DNA from: Cognatishimia activa
GTDB lineage: Bacteria > Pseudomonadota > Alphaproteobacteria > Rhodobacterales > Rhodobacteraceae
NCBI RefSeq assembly: GCF_026016445.1
Contig: NZ_CP096147.1
Span: 2,888,501-2,952,500 of the forward strand
Length of the DNA: 64,000 nt
Reading direction: 5' to 3'
In this document: positions 27,613 to 36,518 of the stretch, piece after piece
How the letters are laid out: every line of letters starts with the position of its first letter
How positions within the stretch are numbered: the first letter of the stretch is position 1
Position numbers and translations under genes: made by a program
The notes under the pieces: generated by a model
What the model was told of the DNA's origin: nothing
Database searches by the model: none
Seen by the model: only the letters and a program-made list of their open reading frames with translations

Positions 27613-28326
27613 TTACAGGGATACTGAGAAATCAACGAGCCAAGGCGGCAGCGTGTCTAACAGCCATCCCTCGACAATATGGTGGAGTTGGAACAGCAGC
27701 GCTGCCCCGACGATAAGAAAGACGATGCCCATGATCGGGCGGGCAGCGACGGCAATCTTGCGCATCAGGGCCTGATTGCGTTGCAGGGCGCCGCGCGCGC
27801 CATATCCGAGCGCCAGGATGATGGTGGAGACGCCGAGCGCAAAGAACACCATGATGGCGGTCGCGTAACCGAGGTTTTCCCCCTGGCTGGCCAGAGAGAT
27901 CGCACCGCCAAGGGTTGGGCCAATGCAGGGGCTCCAGACAGCGCCGAGCAGCAGGCCTCCTACAAACTGGCCTCTCAATGAAGAGCGGTCGATTTGATCT
28001 AACTGATGGTCAGCCCGTGATGAAACACCGGCGGTTGCCGTGGTGAAGGCAGCTGAGAAACGGGGCACTAACAGGATGAAACCAAAGCCGATCATCAGCA
28101 CCGCGCCTGCCTGCGCAATGGTGTCGACGGTGAGGCCGATGGCATAGCCAAAGGTAGTAACCAGCATGCCCAGAACAACAAATGAAATGCTCATCCCGGC
28201 TGCGATTGCCAGGGGGCCGTGTCGGCTCGCTTGCAAAGAAGTCGCCAAAACGATCGGTAGCACCGGCAAGACGCAGGGGTTGATCAAAGTCAGCAATCCA
28301 GCAGCATATGCAAAGACAAAATCCAT
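27613..28326 (-). CDS. CcdA/DsbD-type thiol-disulfide transmembrane conduit
   Basis: This 237-aa membrane protein has six helices in a two-times-three arrangement. Conserved Cys residues sit at the start of the first helix (LINPCVLPVLPIVL) and in the fourth (GAVWSPCIGPTLGGA). This is the CcdA/DsbD-beta signature for moving electrons across the inner membrane. I chose the ATG at 28326 (MDFVFAYAAG); an upstream start would add 13 polar residues. It is the first gene of the unit that continues with a secreted thioredoxin, msrB and msrA. A role in cytochrome c maturation is possible, but the context points to redox repair. Confidence 0.9.
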   Translation of the reverse strand: MDFVFAYAAGLLTLINPCVLPVLPIVLATSLQASRHGPLAIAAGMSISFVVLGMLVTTFGYAIGLTVDTIAQAGAVLMIGFGFILLVPRFSAAFTTATAGVSSRADHQLDQIDRSSLRGQFVGGLLLGAVWSPCIGPTLGGAISLASQGENLGYATAIMVFFALGVSTIILALGYGARGALQRNQALMRKIAVAARPIMGIVFLIVGAALLFQLHHIVEGWLLDTLPPWLVDFSVSL

Positions 28327-28398
28327 GGCGGCAACATGCCGAAACTGACAATTGATGTCATGCAAAAGCTGGAATGTATGGCTTCAACATTCCGTGTG

Positions 28399-28414
28399 GG
28401 ATTAGTCATAATCC
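28399..28414. promoter_or_regulatory. Perfect dyad in the divergent ccdA/molybdoenzyme promoter region
   Basis: GGATTA-GTCA-TAATCC is a perfect 6-bp inverted repeat with a 4-base spacer. It lies midway in the 177-bp gap, 73 bp from the ccdA start and 90 bp from the oxidoreductase start. The form is that of an operator for a dimeric regulator; the factor is unknown. Confidence 0.35.
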
Positions 28415-28503
28415 GTGAGTTGGTCTGCTCAAAATGTTCCTTTTTGGCTGTTTTTGAGGACCCGATTTTGTTCCAGTATTAGTCGCGTGATTAGGAGTGA
28501 GCC

Positions 28504-30516
28504 ATGGCCAAAGATTTAGAGATTCTACCAAGCGTATGTCCATTGGACTGTCCGGATACCTGCAGCCTGTCCGTGGAAGTCACGGATGGTGAAATCACCA
28601 AGGTGCGTGGCTCTACTGCCAATAGCTATACGGGAGGTGTGATCTGCAACAAAGTCGCGCGTACTTACGCTGAATTTGTGCATGGTCCCAATCGTCTTAC
28701 GCATCCCATGAAACGCGTTGAGGATGGGTTTGAACCTATCTCTTGGGACGAAGCGCTCGAACTGGTTTACGAAGGCTTCACCAAGGCCATTCAGGACTAT
28801 GGATCTGAGGCCGTTATGCCTCTGAACTATGCAGGCCCGCATGGTGAACTGGCCGCTGCTTCCATGGACATGCGGTTCTTCTATCGGCTTGGCGCAACGC
28901 AACTCGCTCGAAAACCGCTTTGCGGCGGTGTGCGTGGTGCCGCCTATTCCAGTCTATTTGGCTCTACACCGGGCATGCCACCTGCGCAGGCTATTCACAG
29001 TGATCTGGTCTTGGTTTGGGGCACCAACGTGACGGTTGCAAACCTGCACTTCACGCGCGTGCTCAAAGACGTGCGTCGTGCTGGGGGCAAAGTGGTTGTA
29101 ATTGATCCGAAGCGCATCAAGCAGGCGGAACAATCGGATATGTTTTTGCAGATCAAGCCCGGCACTGATGTTGTGCTTGGCTTGGCGTTGGCTGCGGAGT
29201 TACAAAAAAGAGCTGCGCTTGATGAGGCCTTCCTGAAAGAATGGGCGCTTGGCGCAGAAGAGTATTTGGCACATGCGAACCAGTATACCATTTCCGATGC
29301 AGCTGAGATTTGCGGTCTTGAACTGTCTGACATCGAAACGGTTTTGGATTGGATTGTGTCGGCTAAAAACATTGCCACCAGCGTTGGCGTCGGCCTCGAA
29401 CGCAGCGCCTCTGGCGGAGCCGCTTTGCGTGCAGCCATGTCTCTGAATGCCCTCACCGGTCATCATGGTCGGCTCGGAGCGGGTGTGATCAGCAAGTCTG
29501 GTGCCTTTGTGTCCAAAACTGCAGAGACTCTACAGGCGGAGCATTTAAACCCCAACACAAGGGTTGTGAATATCCTGGACACGGCGCGGGTGATTTTGGA
29601 TCGCGATGCTGAAACGCCAATCGGCGCGGTCATGGTCTATAACCACAACCCGGTTGCCACCCATCCTGACCAACGAAACATGATCGCGGCGCTGAGCCAC
29701 CCGGATGTATTCACTGTAGGTTGCGATGTGGCGTTGACCGACAGCATGAAGCTCTGCGATGTGATCCTGCCTGCCTGTACGCATTTTGAACATGACGATA
29801 TCTACGGGTCTTACGGCCACAACCATGTGCAACGAGCAGCACCTGTGATTGCACCGGTTGGGGAAAGCCTGCCCAACACAGAAATCTTCCGCCGTCTCGC
29901 GGCAAGATTTGGATTTGATGAGGCTGAATTCCGAGCCACCGATCAGGAGTTGATGGATCAGGCGATGACTGATCTTGGGGTTTCGCCCAGAGATTTCCCA
30001 TTGGATCATTCGAAATTTTATGGGGGCGAGATTGGCGAAGAGGGTATTCTGTGCGCGACACTTGCACCGAGCACTCCGTCGGGCAAAATCGAGCTGTTCA
30101 GCGCGGACTTGGAAAACCGTTTTGGCGCTGGGCTACCGCAGTTCCAACCTGCAGAGAAAGCCATGCCTCTGACCTTAATTACTCCCGCGTCTGACAAACG
30201 GATCAACGCGACCTTTGGGGGCTGTTCTCCTTCGGAAGGCGTTGAGCGGTTGGAAATGCATCCAGATGACGCCAGGGCGCGTGGACTGACAGATGGCGAG
30301 GATGTGCTGCTGTGGAATGCGCTCGGTGAAGTCGCTCTTACTTTGCAGGTCACCGATGCGATGCAATCTGGTGTGGTCTATGTCCCCAAGGGTGCTTGGC
30401 TGGCCAGCAGTGCGACAGGCATGACCGTCAACGCGCTGATATCCGCGGATAGCCGCTGTGATCTGATCGATGGCGCCGCTTACAACGACACTTATGTGGA
30501 TGTGCGCGCAATTTAG
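28504..30516 (+). CDS. Cytoplasmic molybdopterin oxidoreductase of unknown substrate
   Basis: This 670-aa DMSO-reductase-family (MopB) enzyme has an N-terminal 4Fe-4S motif with Cys12, Cys16, Cys20 and Cys48 (CPLDCPDTC; GVICNKV). A candidate molybdenum-ligand Cys is at about 140 (RKPLCGGVRG), and a C-terminal pterin-binding domain follows (MHPDDARARGLTDGEDVLLWN). There is no Tat signal, so it should be cytoplasmic. No electron-transfer or membrane subunit is adjacent. It resembles the stand-alone formate-dehydrogenase-like/BisC group, and the substrate cannot be inferred. A MocR-type regulator gene follows about 50 bp downstream on the same strand. Confidence 0.88.
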   Translation: MAKDLEILPSVCPLDCPDTCSLSVEVTDGEITKVRGSTANSYTGGVICNKVARTYAEFVHGPNRLTHPMKRVEDGFEPISWDEALELVYEGFTKAIQDYGSEAVMPLNYAGPHGELAAASMDMRFFYRLGATQLARKPLCGGVRGAAYSSLFGSTPGMPPAQAIHSDLVLVWGTNVTVANLHFTRVLKDVRRAGGKVVVIDPKRIKQAEQSDMFLQIKPGTDVVLGLALAAELQKRAALDEAFLKEWALGAEEYLAHANQYTISDAAEICGLELSDIETVLDWIVSAKNIATSVGVGLERSASGGAALRAAMSLNALTGHHGRLGAGVISKSGAFVSKTAETLQAEHLNPNTRVVNILDTARVILDRDAETPIGAVMVYNHNPVATHPDQRNMIAALSHPDVFTVGCDVALTDSMKLCDVILPACTHFEHDDIYGSYGHNHVQRAAPVIAPVGESLPNTEIFRRLAARFGFDEAEFRATDQELMDQAMTDLGVSPRDFPLDHSKFYGGEIGEEGILCATLAPSTPSGKIELFSADLENRFGAGLPQFQPAEKAMPLTLITPASDKRINATFGGCSPSEGVERLEMHPDDARARGLTDGEDVLLWNALGEVALTLQVTDAMQSGVVYVPKGAWLASSATGMTVNALISADSRCDLIDGAAYNDTYVDVRAI

Positions 30517-30566
30517 ATTGGACTGTGGTAACTGCTGATAAACCTTTCGTTTCCTCAGGCCAAAAT

Positions 30567-31955
30567 ATGCGACCGATCAGCCTTTCGTTGCCTCTGGACC
30601 GTGGCAGCAGCACGCCGATTTTCGAACAGATCGCCGCTGGACTGCGCCGCGGTATCATGTCGGGAGACATCGCGGCAGATAGTCATCTGCCGCCCACGCG
30701 CGCCTTTGCTCAACAGCTCGGAGTGTCGCGCAGCACAATTGTCACCGCCTATGACCAATTGGTGGCGGAGGGTTATATTCAGGGCCATCCAGGAGCGGGC
30801 TTTACGGTGGAGCGTATTGGTGATGTGAGTCTCCCAAGTTCGGTACCAGCCGCCAAAGTCATCGAGGCACCGGGGCGAAAGTCGCTGCCCTTTCGACCTG
30901 GTGAGCCTGATATGCGGCTATTTCCACATCGCGCATGGGGGAAGGCGGTTTCTCGTGTGTGCCGAAGGTCGCCGGAAGTCCTACTCGGCGCTGCGCCACG
31001 GTTTGGATTGCCGGTTTTGCGAGAGGCGATTGCGCAGCATGTCGCGGATTGGCGTGGTCTGGATGTTGACCCGGGCCAGATTATCGTGACCTCGGGTGCG
31101 GGGGATGCGGTTGAAATGTCATTGAGAGCGCTGTGCTCGCGTGGAGAGACCGCAGCGCTTGAAGATCCGGGCTATCGGCCGTTGAAGGAATTCATCACTG
31201 CGCAGGGGCTCAAGCCGGAGCTTTTGACGATTGACGACGCGGGCGCGGCGCTCCCTAAAAAGGCGCAGCTCGCGATCCTGACGCCCTCTCAACAATTCCC
31301 GCTCGGAGGGTCCATGACACCCCAAAGGCGACATGAGTTTTTGCGCTGGGCAGAGGAGCGGGATGGGTGGTTGATTGAGGACGATTATGATTCAGAGTTT
31401 CGCTTCGCAGGTCGACCCATTCCAGCCTTGGCCGGACTGGATAACAGCCGAACTGTCTATGTTGGAAGTTTCTCCAAGATTTTCTCTAACACGCTGCGAA
31501 TTGGATATGCGATAGTGCCTCAGGCCTTGCTTGGTCGGTTTGCCGAGGTCCAACGACAGTTCGGCACGCGGGCCAGCATGATGCCGCAGGCGCCCTTGGC
31601 AGAATTTATGCAGAGTGGTGAATTCTACCGCCATCTCCGGCGCGTGCGGCGCACCTATGGGCAACGGCGTCAGCACCTTGTGGACGCCTTGCGTAGGGAC
31701 TTTGCGGATATCGGGCAATTTACAGACCATCAGGCAGGTATGCAGATTGCTTTTCATTTGCCTCAAGAGATTTCGGACCAGCAGATCGTAGCCCTTGCGG
31801 CTGAGCAGGATATCGTTGTGGAGGCCTTGTCGAGCTACTGCCACGCTACCACAAAATACAATGGGCTTCTGCTTGGCTTTTGTGGGTTTGATGAAGAGGA
31901 GATGCAGGGAGCCTTAGTTCGTCTGCGTCAGGTCTTTGATTTGGTCAAAACCTGA
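30567..31955 (+). CDS. MocR/PdxR-type regulator (GntR HTH plus aminotransferase domain)
   Basis: This roughly 462-aa regulator joins an N-terminal GntR winged helix (PIFEQIAAGLRRGIMSGDI; SRSTIVTAYDQLVAEGYI) to a class I aminotransferase fold (from about 100) with the PLP-binding Lys in GSFSKIFSNTLRIGY. I chose the ATG at 30567 because it starts the family sequence (MRPISLSLPLDRGSS). A GTG at 30525, 8 bp after the upstream stop, would add 14 residues and cannot be excluded. Such proteins sense PLP or an amino compound. The target is unknown; the adjacent molybdoenzyme operon is a candidate. Confidence 0.92.
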   Translation: MRPISLSLPLDRGSSTPIFEQIAAGLRRGIMSGDIAADSHLPPTRAFAQQLGVSRSTIVTAYDQLVAEGYIQGHPGAGFTVERIGDVSLPSSVPAAKVIEAPGRKSLPFRPGEPDMRLFPHRAWGKAVSRVCRRSPEVLLGAAPRFGLPVLREAIAQHVADWRGLDVDPGQIIVTSGAGDAVEMSLRALCSRGETAALEDPGYRPLKEFITAQGLKPELLTIDDAGAALPKKAQLAILTPSQQFPLGGSMTPQRRHEFLRWAEERDGWLIEDDYDSEFRFAGRPIPALAGLDNSRTVYVGSFSKIFSNTLRIGYAIVPQALLGRFAEVQRQFGTRASMMPQAPLAEFMQSGEFYRHLRRVRRTYGQRRQHLVDALRRDFADIGQFTDHQAGMQIAFHLPQEISDQQIVALAAEQDIVVEALSSYCHATTKYNGLLLGFCGFDEEEMQGALVRLRQVFDLVKT

Positions 31956-31967
31956 GCCCCTTAAAGC

Positions 31968-31992
31968 AAAGGGCCGCCCCCGGCGACCCTTC
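31968..31992. terminator. Imperfect GC-rich hairpin between the MocR gene and hup
   Basis: AAGGGCCGCC and GGCGACCCTT pair with two central mismatches around a CCC loop in the 64-bp gap between convergent genes. T residues are sparse on both sides, so this is a weak bidirectional terminator candidate. Confidence 0.45.
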
Positions 31993-32019
31993 GTATCTCT
32001 ATCAGATCTGAAGATCTGC

Positions 32020-32307
32020 TTAGCCGTTGACGCTGTCTTTCAGAGCTTTCGCGATTGTCATTTTGACAACCTTGTCCGCTTCTTTCTTGATCTGTTCGCC
32101 AGTCGCAGGGTTGCGCACCATACGCTCAGGACGCTCACGGCAGTAAATCTTGCCGACGCCTGGCAGGGTCACAGCGCCGCCAGCCGACACTTCACGGGTG
32201 ATAAGAGCGCAAACAGCTTCAAGAGATGCACCCGCGGTTTTTTTGTCGGCGCCCAGTTCCTCGGCCAGTGCGGCTACGAGTTGGGTCTTGGTCATTGGCT
32301 TTGCCAT
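32020..32307 (-). CDS. hup: HU-family DNA-binding protein
   Basis: This 95-aa HU/IHF-family nucleoid protein has the family core: TKTQLVAALAEELG at the N-terminus, then GVGKIYCRERPERMVRNPATGEQI, the DNA-binding arm with the conserved RNPxTGE, and a basic C-terminal helix. An A-rich leader with GGAGACC precedes it on the minus strand. It is a monocistronic gene in a convergent pocket. Whether it forms homodimers or pairs with another HU subunit cannot be seen. Confidence 0.93.
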   Translation of the reverse strand: MAKPMTKTQLVAALAEELGADKKTAGASLEAVCALITREVSAGGAVTLPGVGKIYCRERPERMVRNPATGEQIKKEADKVVKMTIAKALKDSVNG

Positions 32308-32441
32308 ATTTGTTGGTCTCCTTGTATCTGCCCGTTTTTCAGGGCCTCATAGCGGGCATTTAAAGGAATATCTTTCTAGACGACAACGAAATACTGCGCC
32401 AAAAGCCCTAAAAACGTGCATTTTTTGCCCATTTGGTCGGA

Positions 32442-33920
32442 TTATAAGAATGCCGTTTCGTCAAATGACCTCAGTTTCCGCGAATGCATCCGTTCAAGAG
32501 GCATATCGCGCAATGACTCCATCGCGCGAATTCCGATCATTAAATGCCGTGCGACCTGCGTTTTATAGAAATCTGAGGCCATTCCAGGCAGTTTGAGCTC
32601 GCCATGCAGAGGCTTGTCAGAAACGCAAAGCAGCGTGCCGTAGGGCACGCGGAAACGATAGCCATTTGCAGCGATTGTGGCGCTTTCCATATCCAGCGCA
32701 ATGGCGCGAGATTGGCTGAGGCGTTGCACTGGTCCGGTGTGTTCACGCAGCTCCCAGTTGCGGTTGTCGATCGTTGCAACGGTGCCTGTCCGCATGACGC
32801 GTTTCAACTCGTAGTCTTTCAACTCGGTTACGTCTGCAACAGCTTGCTCTAGCGCGATCTGAACTTCGGCGAGCGCCGGGATGGGCACCCAGTTTGGCAG
32901 ATCGTCATCTAGCACGTGGTCTTCGCGCAAGTAAGCATGGGCCAGCACAAAATCACCAAGGCTTTGTGAGTTCCGAAGGCCTGCACAATGGCCAACCATC
33001 AGCCACGCATGCGGGCGGAGAACAGCAATGTGGTCGGTTGCGGTTTTGGCGTTAGAGGGCCCTACGCCGATATTCACCAGTGTGATTCCAGATCCGTTTT
33101 CACGCTTCAGGTGGTATGTTGGCATTTGCGGCTGTTTGTCTACCGCCGGAATTTCAGTCTCTGCATCCGTGATCTCGACGTTGCCGGTTGATACGAAACT
33201 GGTGTAGCCGCTCTTGGGGTCAGCCAGCATTTGACGCGCATAGGTCTCAAACTCAGCGACGTAGAATTGGTAGTTTGTGAAAAGCACGTGGTTCTGGAAA
33301 TGCTCCGGAGACGTTGCGGTGTAATGCGCCAGACGCGCCAGCGAATAGTCGACACGCTGTGCTGTAAACGGAGCCAGCGGTTTGGTTTCCCCGTTCATGA
33401 CTTCCTGAATGCCGTTCACGATGTCATCGTTTGTCGTCGAAAGATCTGGGACATCAAAAATGTCACGCAGCGGGAATGCAGAAGCGCCTTCCTGCGGAAC
33501 TGTGATGGATGCGTCATTGGCCACGGCGAAGTGAACCGGAATTGGCGTTTCTGAAATACCGATGGTTACCGGAACGTCATGATTCCCAACGAGCAGAGCG
33601 ATTTGCTGCTCCAAATAGTGTCGAAATAGATCAGGGCGCGTGATGGTTGTTGCATAAACTCCGGGTTCAGCGACGTGACCAAAAGAAAGACGGCTGTCGA
33701 TCTGCGCAAAACTGGTCGTGACGATGCGGATCTCAGGGTAGAACGCCCTGACGCGATGGTTCGGCGCACCTTTTTTGAGTGCCTTGGCAAATTCCTTACA
33801 AAGATATTCCGATCCGATTTCATAAAGCTCGCACAGGCGATCGACCGCAGCACGTGCATCCCTGAAGGATTCTGGTGTTTTCACAGAAGGGGATTTCACT
33901 GTTGTATGAATCGGTGTCAT
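32442..33920 (-). CDS. amn: AMP nucleosidase
   Basis: This 492-aa AMP nucleosidase splits AMP into adenine and ribose 5-phosphate. The N-terminal half is the Amn-specific domain (to about 170). The C-terminal half is a nucleoside phosphorylase fold with VGHCAGLRNSQSLGDFVLAHAY and the active-site Asp in CVSDKPLHGE. Its start overlaps the stop of the upstream adenine deaminase gene by 4 bp. The pair would convert AMP through adenine to hypoxanthine and ammonia. Confidence 0.95.
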   Translation of the reverse strand: MTPIHTTVKSPSVKTPESFRDARAAVDRLCELYEIGSEYLCKEFAKALKKGAPNHRVRAFYPEIRIVTTSFAQIDSRLSFGHVAEPGVYATTITRPDLFRHYLEQQIALLVGNHDVPVTIGISETPIPVHFAVANDASITVPQEGASAFPLRDIFDVPDLSTTNDDIVNGIQEVMNGETKPLAPFTAQRVDYSLARLAHYTATSPEHFQNHVLFTNYQFYVAEFETYARQMLADPKSGYTSFVSTGNVEITDAETEIPAVDKQPQMPTYHLKRENGSGITLVNIGVGPSNAKTATDHIAVLRPHAWLMVGHCAGLRNSQSLGDFVLAHAYLREDHVLDDDLPNWVPIPALAEVQIALEQAVADVTELKDYELKRVMRTGTVATIDNRNWELREHTGPVQRLSQSRAIALDMESATIAANGYRFRVPYGTLLCVSDKPLHGELKLPGMASDFYKTQVARHLMIGIRAMESLRDMPLERMHSRKLRSFDETAFL

Positions 33921-35725
33921 GTATGCGCCTGTATCACGTCGGTCATTTCAAATTTGGTTACGTCTACCAGCCCAAGGTCGGAAATTCTGAGTTCCGGGAT
34001 CACCACAAGGGCCAGAAGCGAATGTTGCATGTAAGCGTTATTCAGGGTGCAACCGCAAGCCTCCATTGCCTCGACCATTTTTTGCGCCTTGGCGGCAACC
34101 TCTGTCGCGGGTTGGTCAGACATCAATCCGGCAATGGGCAATTCTACCAGGGCGAGTTCTTTCCCATCTTTGAAGACAGTGACTCCGCCGCCGACTTCGC
34201 TCAGTCGATTGGCCGCCAGCGCCATATCTTCGCGGCTTGTGCCCACAACGATCATATGGTGGCTGTCATGGGCCACGGTTGAGGCCATTGCCATATCGCC
34301 CTCATAGCCGAAGCCGCTGACAAAGGCGTTTGTTGTTGTGCCCAATGCACGGTGTCGCTCCACCAGAGCGATTTGGCAAACATCGTTCGCCAGGTCCATT
34401 TGAACCCGGCTGTCTTTCACATCGAGCTCCGCCTTGAGCGCTTTGGTTGGCGCTTGGTTCTCAACCACGCCGATCACATTGACGCTCACGCGGTTTGCGC
34501 CCTCAGGGGCTGGAACGATGAAGTCATTCGAAATGCGATTGACGCCCATATTGACGGTCTGCCTTGAGCTTTCAGGCCAGTTGTAATGCGGGCAATCCAC
34601 AAGGCATTTGCCATCCTGCGCGATTGTCTTGCCACGGGCGATCACGAGTTCGATTGGCAAGGCCTTAAGGTCGCTCGTCAGGATCACATCTGCGCGCCTT
34701 CCAGGCGTAATAGAGCCTAATTCACGCTCTAAACCAAAGTGTGTCGCGGTGTTGATGGTTGCCATCTGCAATGCGATGAGGGGATCGCATCCGCACTCAA
34801 TCGCATGCCGCACGACGCGGTTCATGTGGCCATCGTTGACCAAGGTGCCGGAGTGGCAGTCGTCCGTGCAAAGAATGAAATTGCGGGGATCGAGGCCTTT
34901 TTCAGTGACAGCAGTAATCTGGGTTTCCACGTCATACCACGCAGAGCCTAGGCGCATCATCGAGCGCATCCCTTGGCGCACGCGCGCAATAGCATCCGCC
35001 TCGCAGGTGCCCTCGTGATCATCCGCGGGACCACCGGCGGCATAGGCATGAAACGCTGGACCCAGATCAGGCGATGCATAATGCCCACCAACGGTTTTTC
35101 CTGCCGCTTGCGTGGCCGCGATTTCCGCAAGCATTTTTGGATCGGCGTTGACCACGCCCGGGAAGTTCATCATCTCCCCAAGGCCAATGATGCCCGGCCA
35201 GTGCATGGCCTCCGCAACGTCTTCCGGCGTGATTTCGAACCCGGTAGTTTCCAAACCCGGGGCAGAAGGTGCGCAGCTCGGCATCTGCGTGAAGACGTTA
35301 ATGGGCTGTAATAGAGCCTCATCATGCATCATTCGAACGCCTTCTCGGCCCAGCACATTGGCGATCTCATGTGGATCGGTGAACATGGTTGTGGTGCCGT
35401 GGGGAATGACTGCGCGCGCAAATTCGGCGGGGGTCAGCATGCCGCTTTCGATGTGCATATGCGCGTCGCACAACCCTGGGATCATGTAGCGCCCGTTAGC
35501 GTCTATGATCTCTGTGTCATCGCCAATGCAATGGCTCGCGTCGGGGCCGACATAGGCAATGCGGCCTTCGCTGATGGCAATGTCGTGATCTGCCAGAACT
35601 TCCCGAGTGTGGACGTTCACCCATTGGCCTTTGCGAATGACGAGATCTGCGGTGTCACGGCCTGAGGCAACAGCAATGAGTTTTGGGGCGCATTCGGCCC
35701 AGGTTTTTAATGTGTTTTGCTCCAT
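33917..35725 (-). CDS. ade: Adenine deaminase
   Basis: This 602-aa Ade-type amidohydrolase deaminates adenine to hypoxanthine. The metal-binding motif is in DAHMHIESGMLTP near residue 89. Further family segments are MFTDPHEIANVLGREG, CTDDCHSGTLVNDGHMNR and the C-terminal SVAHDSHHMIVVG-type region (read here as TVAHDSHHMIVVG). I chose the ATG at 35725 (MEQNTLKTW); a start at 35740 would add five residues. It is translationally coupled to amn and divergent from a LysE-type exporter. Confidence 0.95.
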   Translation of the reverse strand: MEQNTLKTWAECAPKLIAVASGRDTADLVIRKGQWVNVHTREVLADHDIAISEGRIAYVGPDASHCIGDDTEIIDANGRYMIPGLCDAHMHIESGMLTPAEFARAVIPHGTTTMFTDPHEIANVLGREGVRMMHDEALLQPINVFTQMPSCAPSAPGLETTGFEITPEDVAEAMHWPGIIGLGEMMNFPGVVNADPKMLAEIAATQAAGKTVGGHYASPDLGPAFHAYAAGGPADDHEGTCEADAIARVRQGMRSMMRLGSAWYDVETQITAVTEKGLDPRNFILCTDDCHSGTLVNDGHMNRVVRHAIECGCDPLIALQMATINTATHFGLERELGSITPGRRADVILTSDLKALPIELVIARGKTIAQDGKCLVDCPHYNWPESSRQTVNMGVNRISNDFIVPAPEGANRVSVNVIGVVENQAPTKALKAELDVKDSRVQMDLANDVCQIALVERHRALGTTTNAFVSGFGYEGDMAMASTVAHDSHHMIVVGTSREDMALAANRLSEVGGGVTVFKDGKELALVELPIAGLMSDQPATEVAAKAQKMVEAMEACGCTLNNAYMQHSLLALVVIPELRISDLGLVDVTKFEMTDVIQAHT

Positions 35726-35887
35726 GACCCAAGTTGGCACGGCTCAAATTCGGGATCAAGCTGTGCAGCTATGAAGCTTTTGCGAAAGCAGTTTCAAGCC
35801 AGCGGGTTAAATCGGATGTGCCGCGTGCTTGCAGATGCTTCGCCGTTGCGCTTTGATGACCCTCAGTTTGGGCGGGGAGGAACGACT

Positions 35888-36508
35888 TTGCCGATTGATA
35901 TACTCGTAACTTTTGCTATCGCCGTTGTTTTGCTGGCACTCGCGCCGGGACCGGATAATCTTTTTGTCCTCACACAATCGGCGCTCAACGGTGCGAAGTC
36001 AGGGCTTTGGGTGGTGCTTGGCCTCTGTTCTGGGTTGGTCTTCCATTCGATCGCTGTCGCGATGGGTCTGGCTGCGCTGCTGAAGGCAAGTGTTGTGGCC
36101 TTCACGCTGATCAAATTTGCAGGCGTCGCCTATTTGCTATATCTCGCCTATCAAGCGCTCAGAGCGCCGGTGCAGGCCTTATACGGAGAGGCCCCGAAAC
36201 GGTCACCTCTCGCGCTTTATCAGCGTGGGTTGATCATGAATATCACCAACCCCAAAGTCGCGATTTTCTTTCTGGCGTTTTTTCCGCAGTTTACCGATCC
36301 TGCCTACGGCTCGATGCTGATGCAGATCGCAACGCTTGGCGTGATATTTGTCATCTCGACACTCATCGTGTTTGGCGGCGTTGCGCTTTTGGCAGGAGGT
36401 CTAAGCGACCGCATGGCGCGCACGCCGAAAGTGCAATTGTGGATGAACCGCGTCGCCGGTGTGGTGTTCATTGGACTTGCTGCAAAAATTGCGCTGGGCG
36501 AGCGTTGA
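35888..36508 (+). CDS. LysE/RhtB-family amino acid exporter
   Basis: This 206-aa LysE-superfamily membrane protein has about six helices. The N-terminal signature LALAPGPDNLFVL near residue 16 and NITNPKVAIFFLAFFPQF near 120 are diagnostic. I chose the TTG start at 35888 because GGGGAGG lies 7 bases upstream and the protein then has the normal family N-terminus (PIDILVTFAIAV). An in-frame ATG at 35717 would add 57 unrelated residues that overlap the ade start. It exports an amino acid such as homoserine, threonine or lysine; which one is not visible. Confidence 0.92.
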   Translation: MPIDILVTFAIAVVLLALAPGPDNLFVLTQSALNGAKSGLWVVLGLCSGLVFHSIAVAMGLAALLKASVVAFTLIKFAGVAYLLYLAYQALRAPVQALYGEAPKRSPLALYQRGLIMNITNPKVAIFFLAFFPQFTDPAYGSMLMQIATLGVIFVISTLIVFGGVALLAGGLSDRMARTPKVQLWMNRVAGVVFIGLAAKIALGER

Positions 36509-36518
36509 GGTTGGCACA

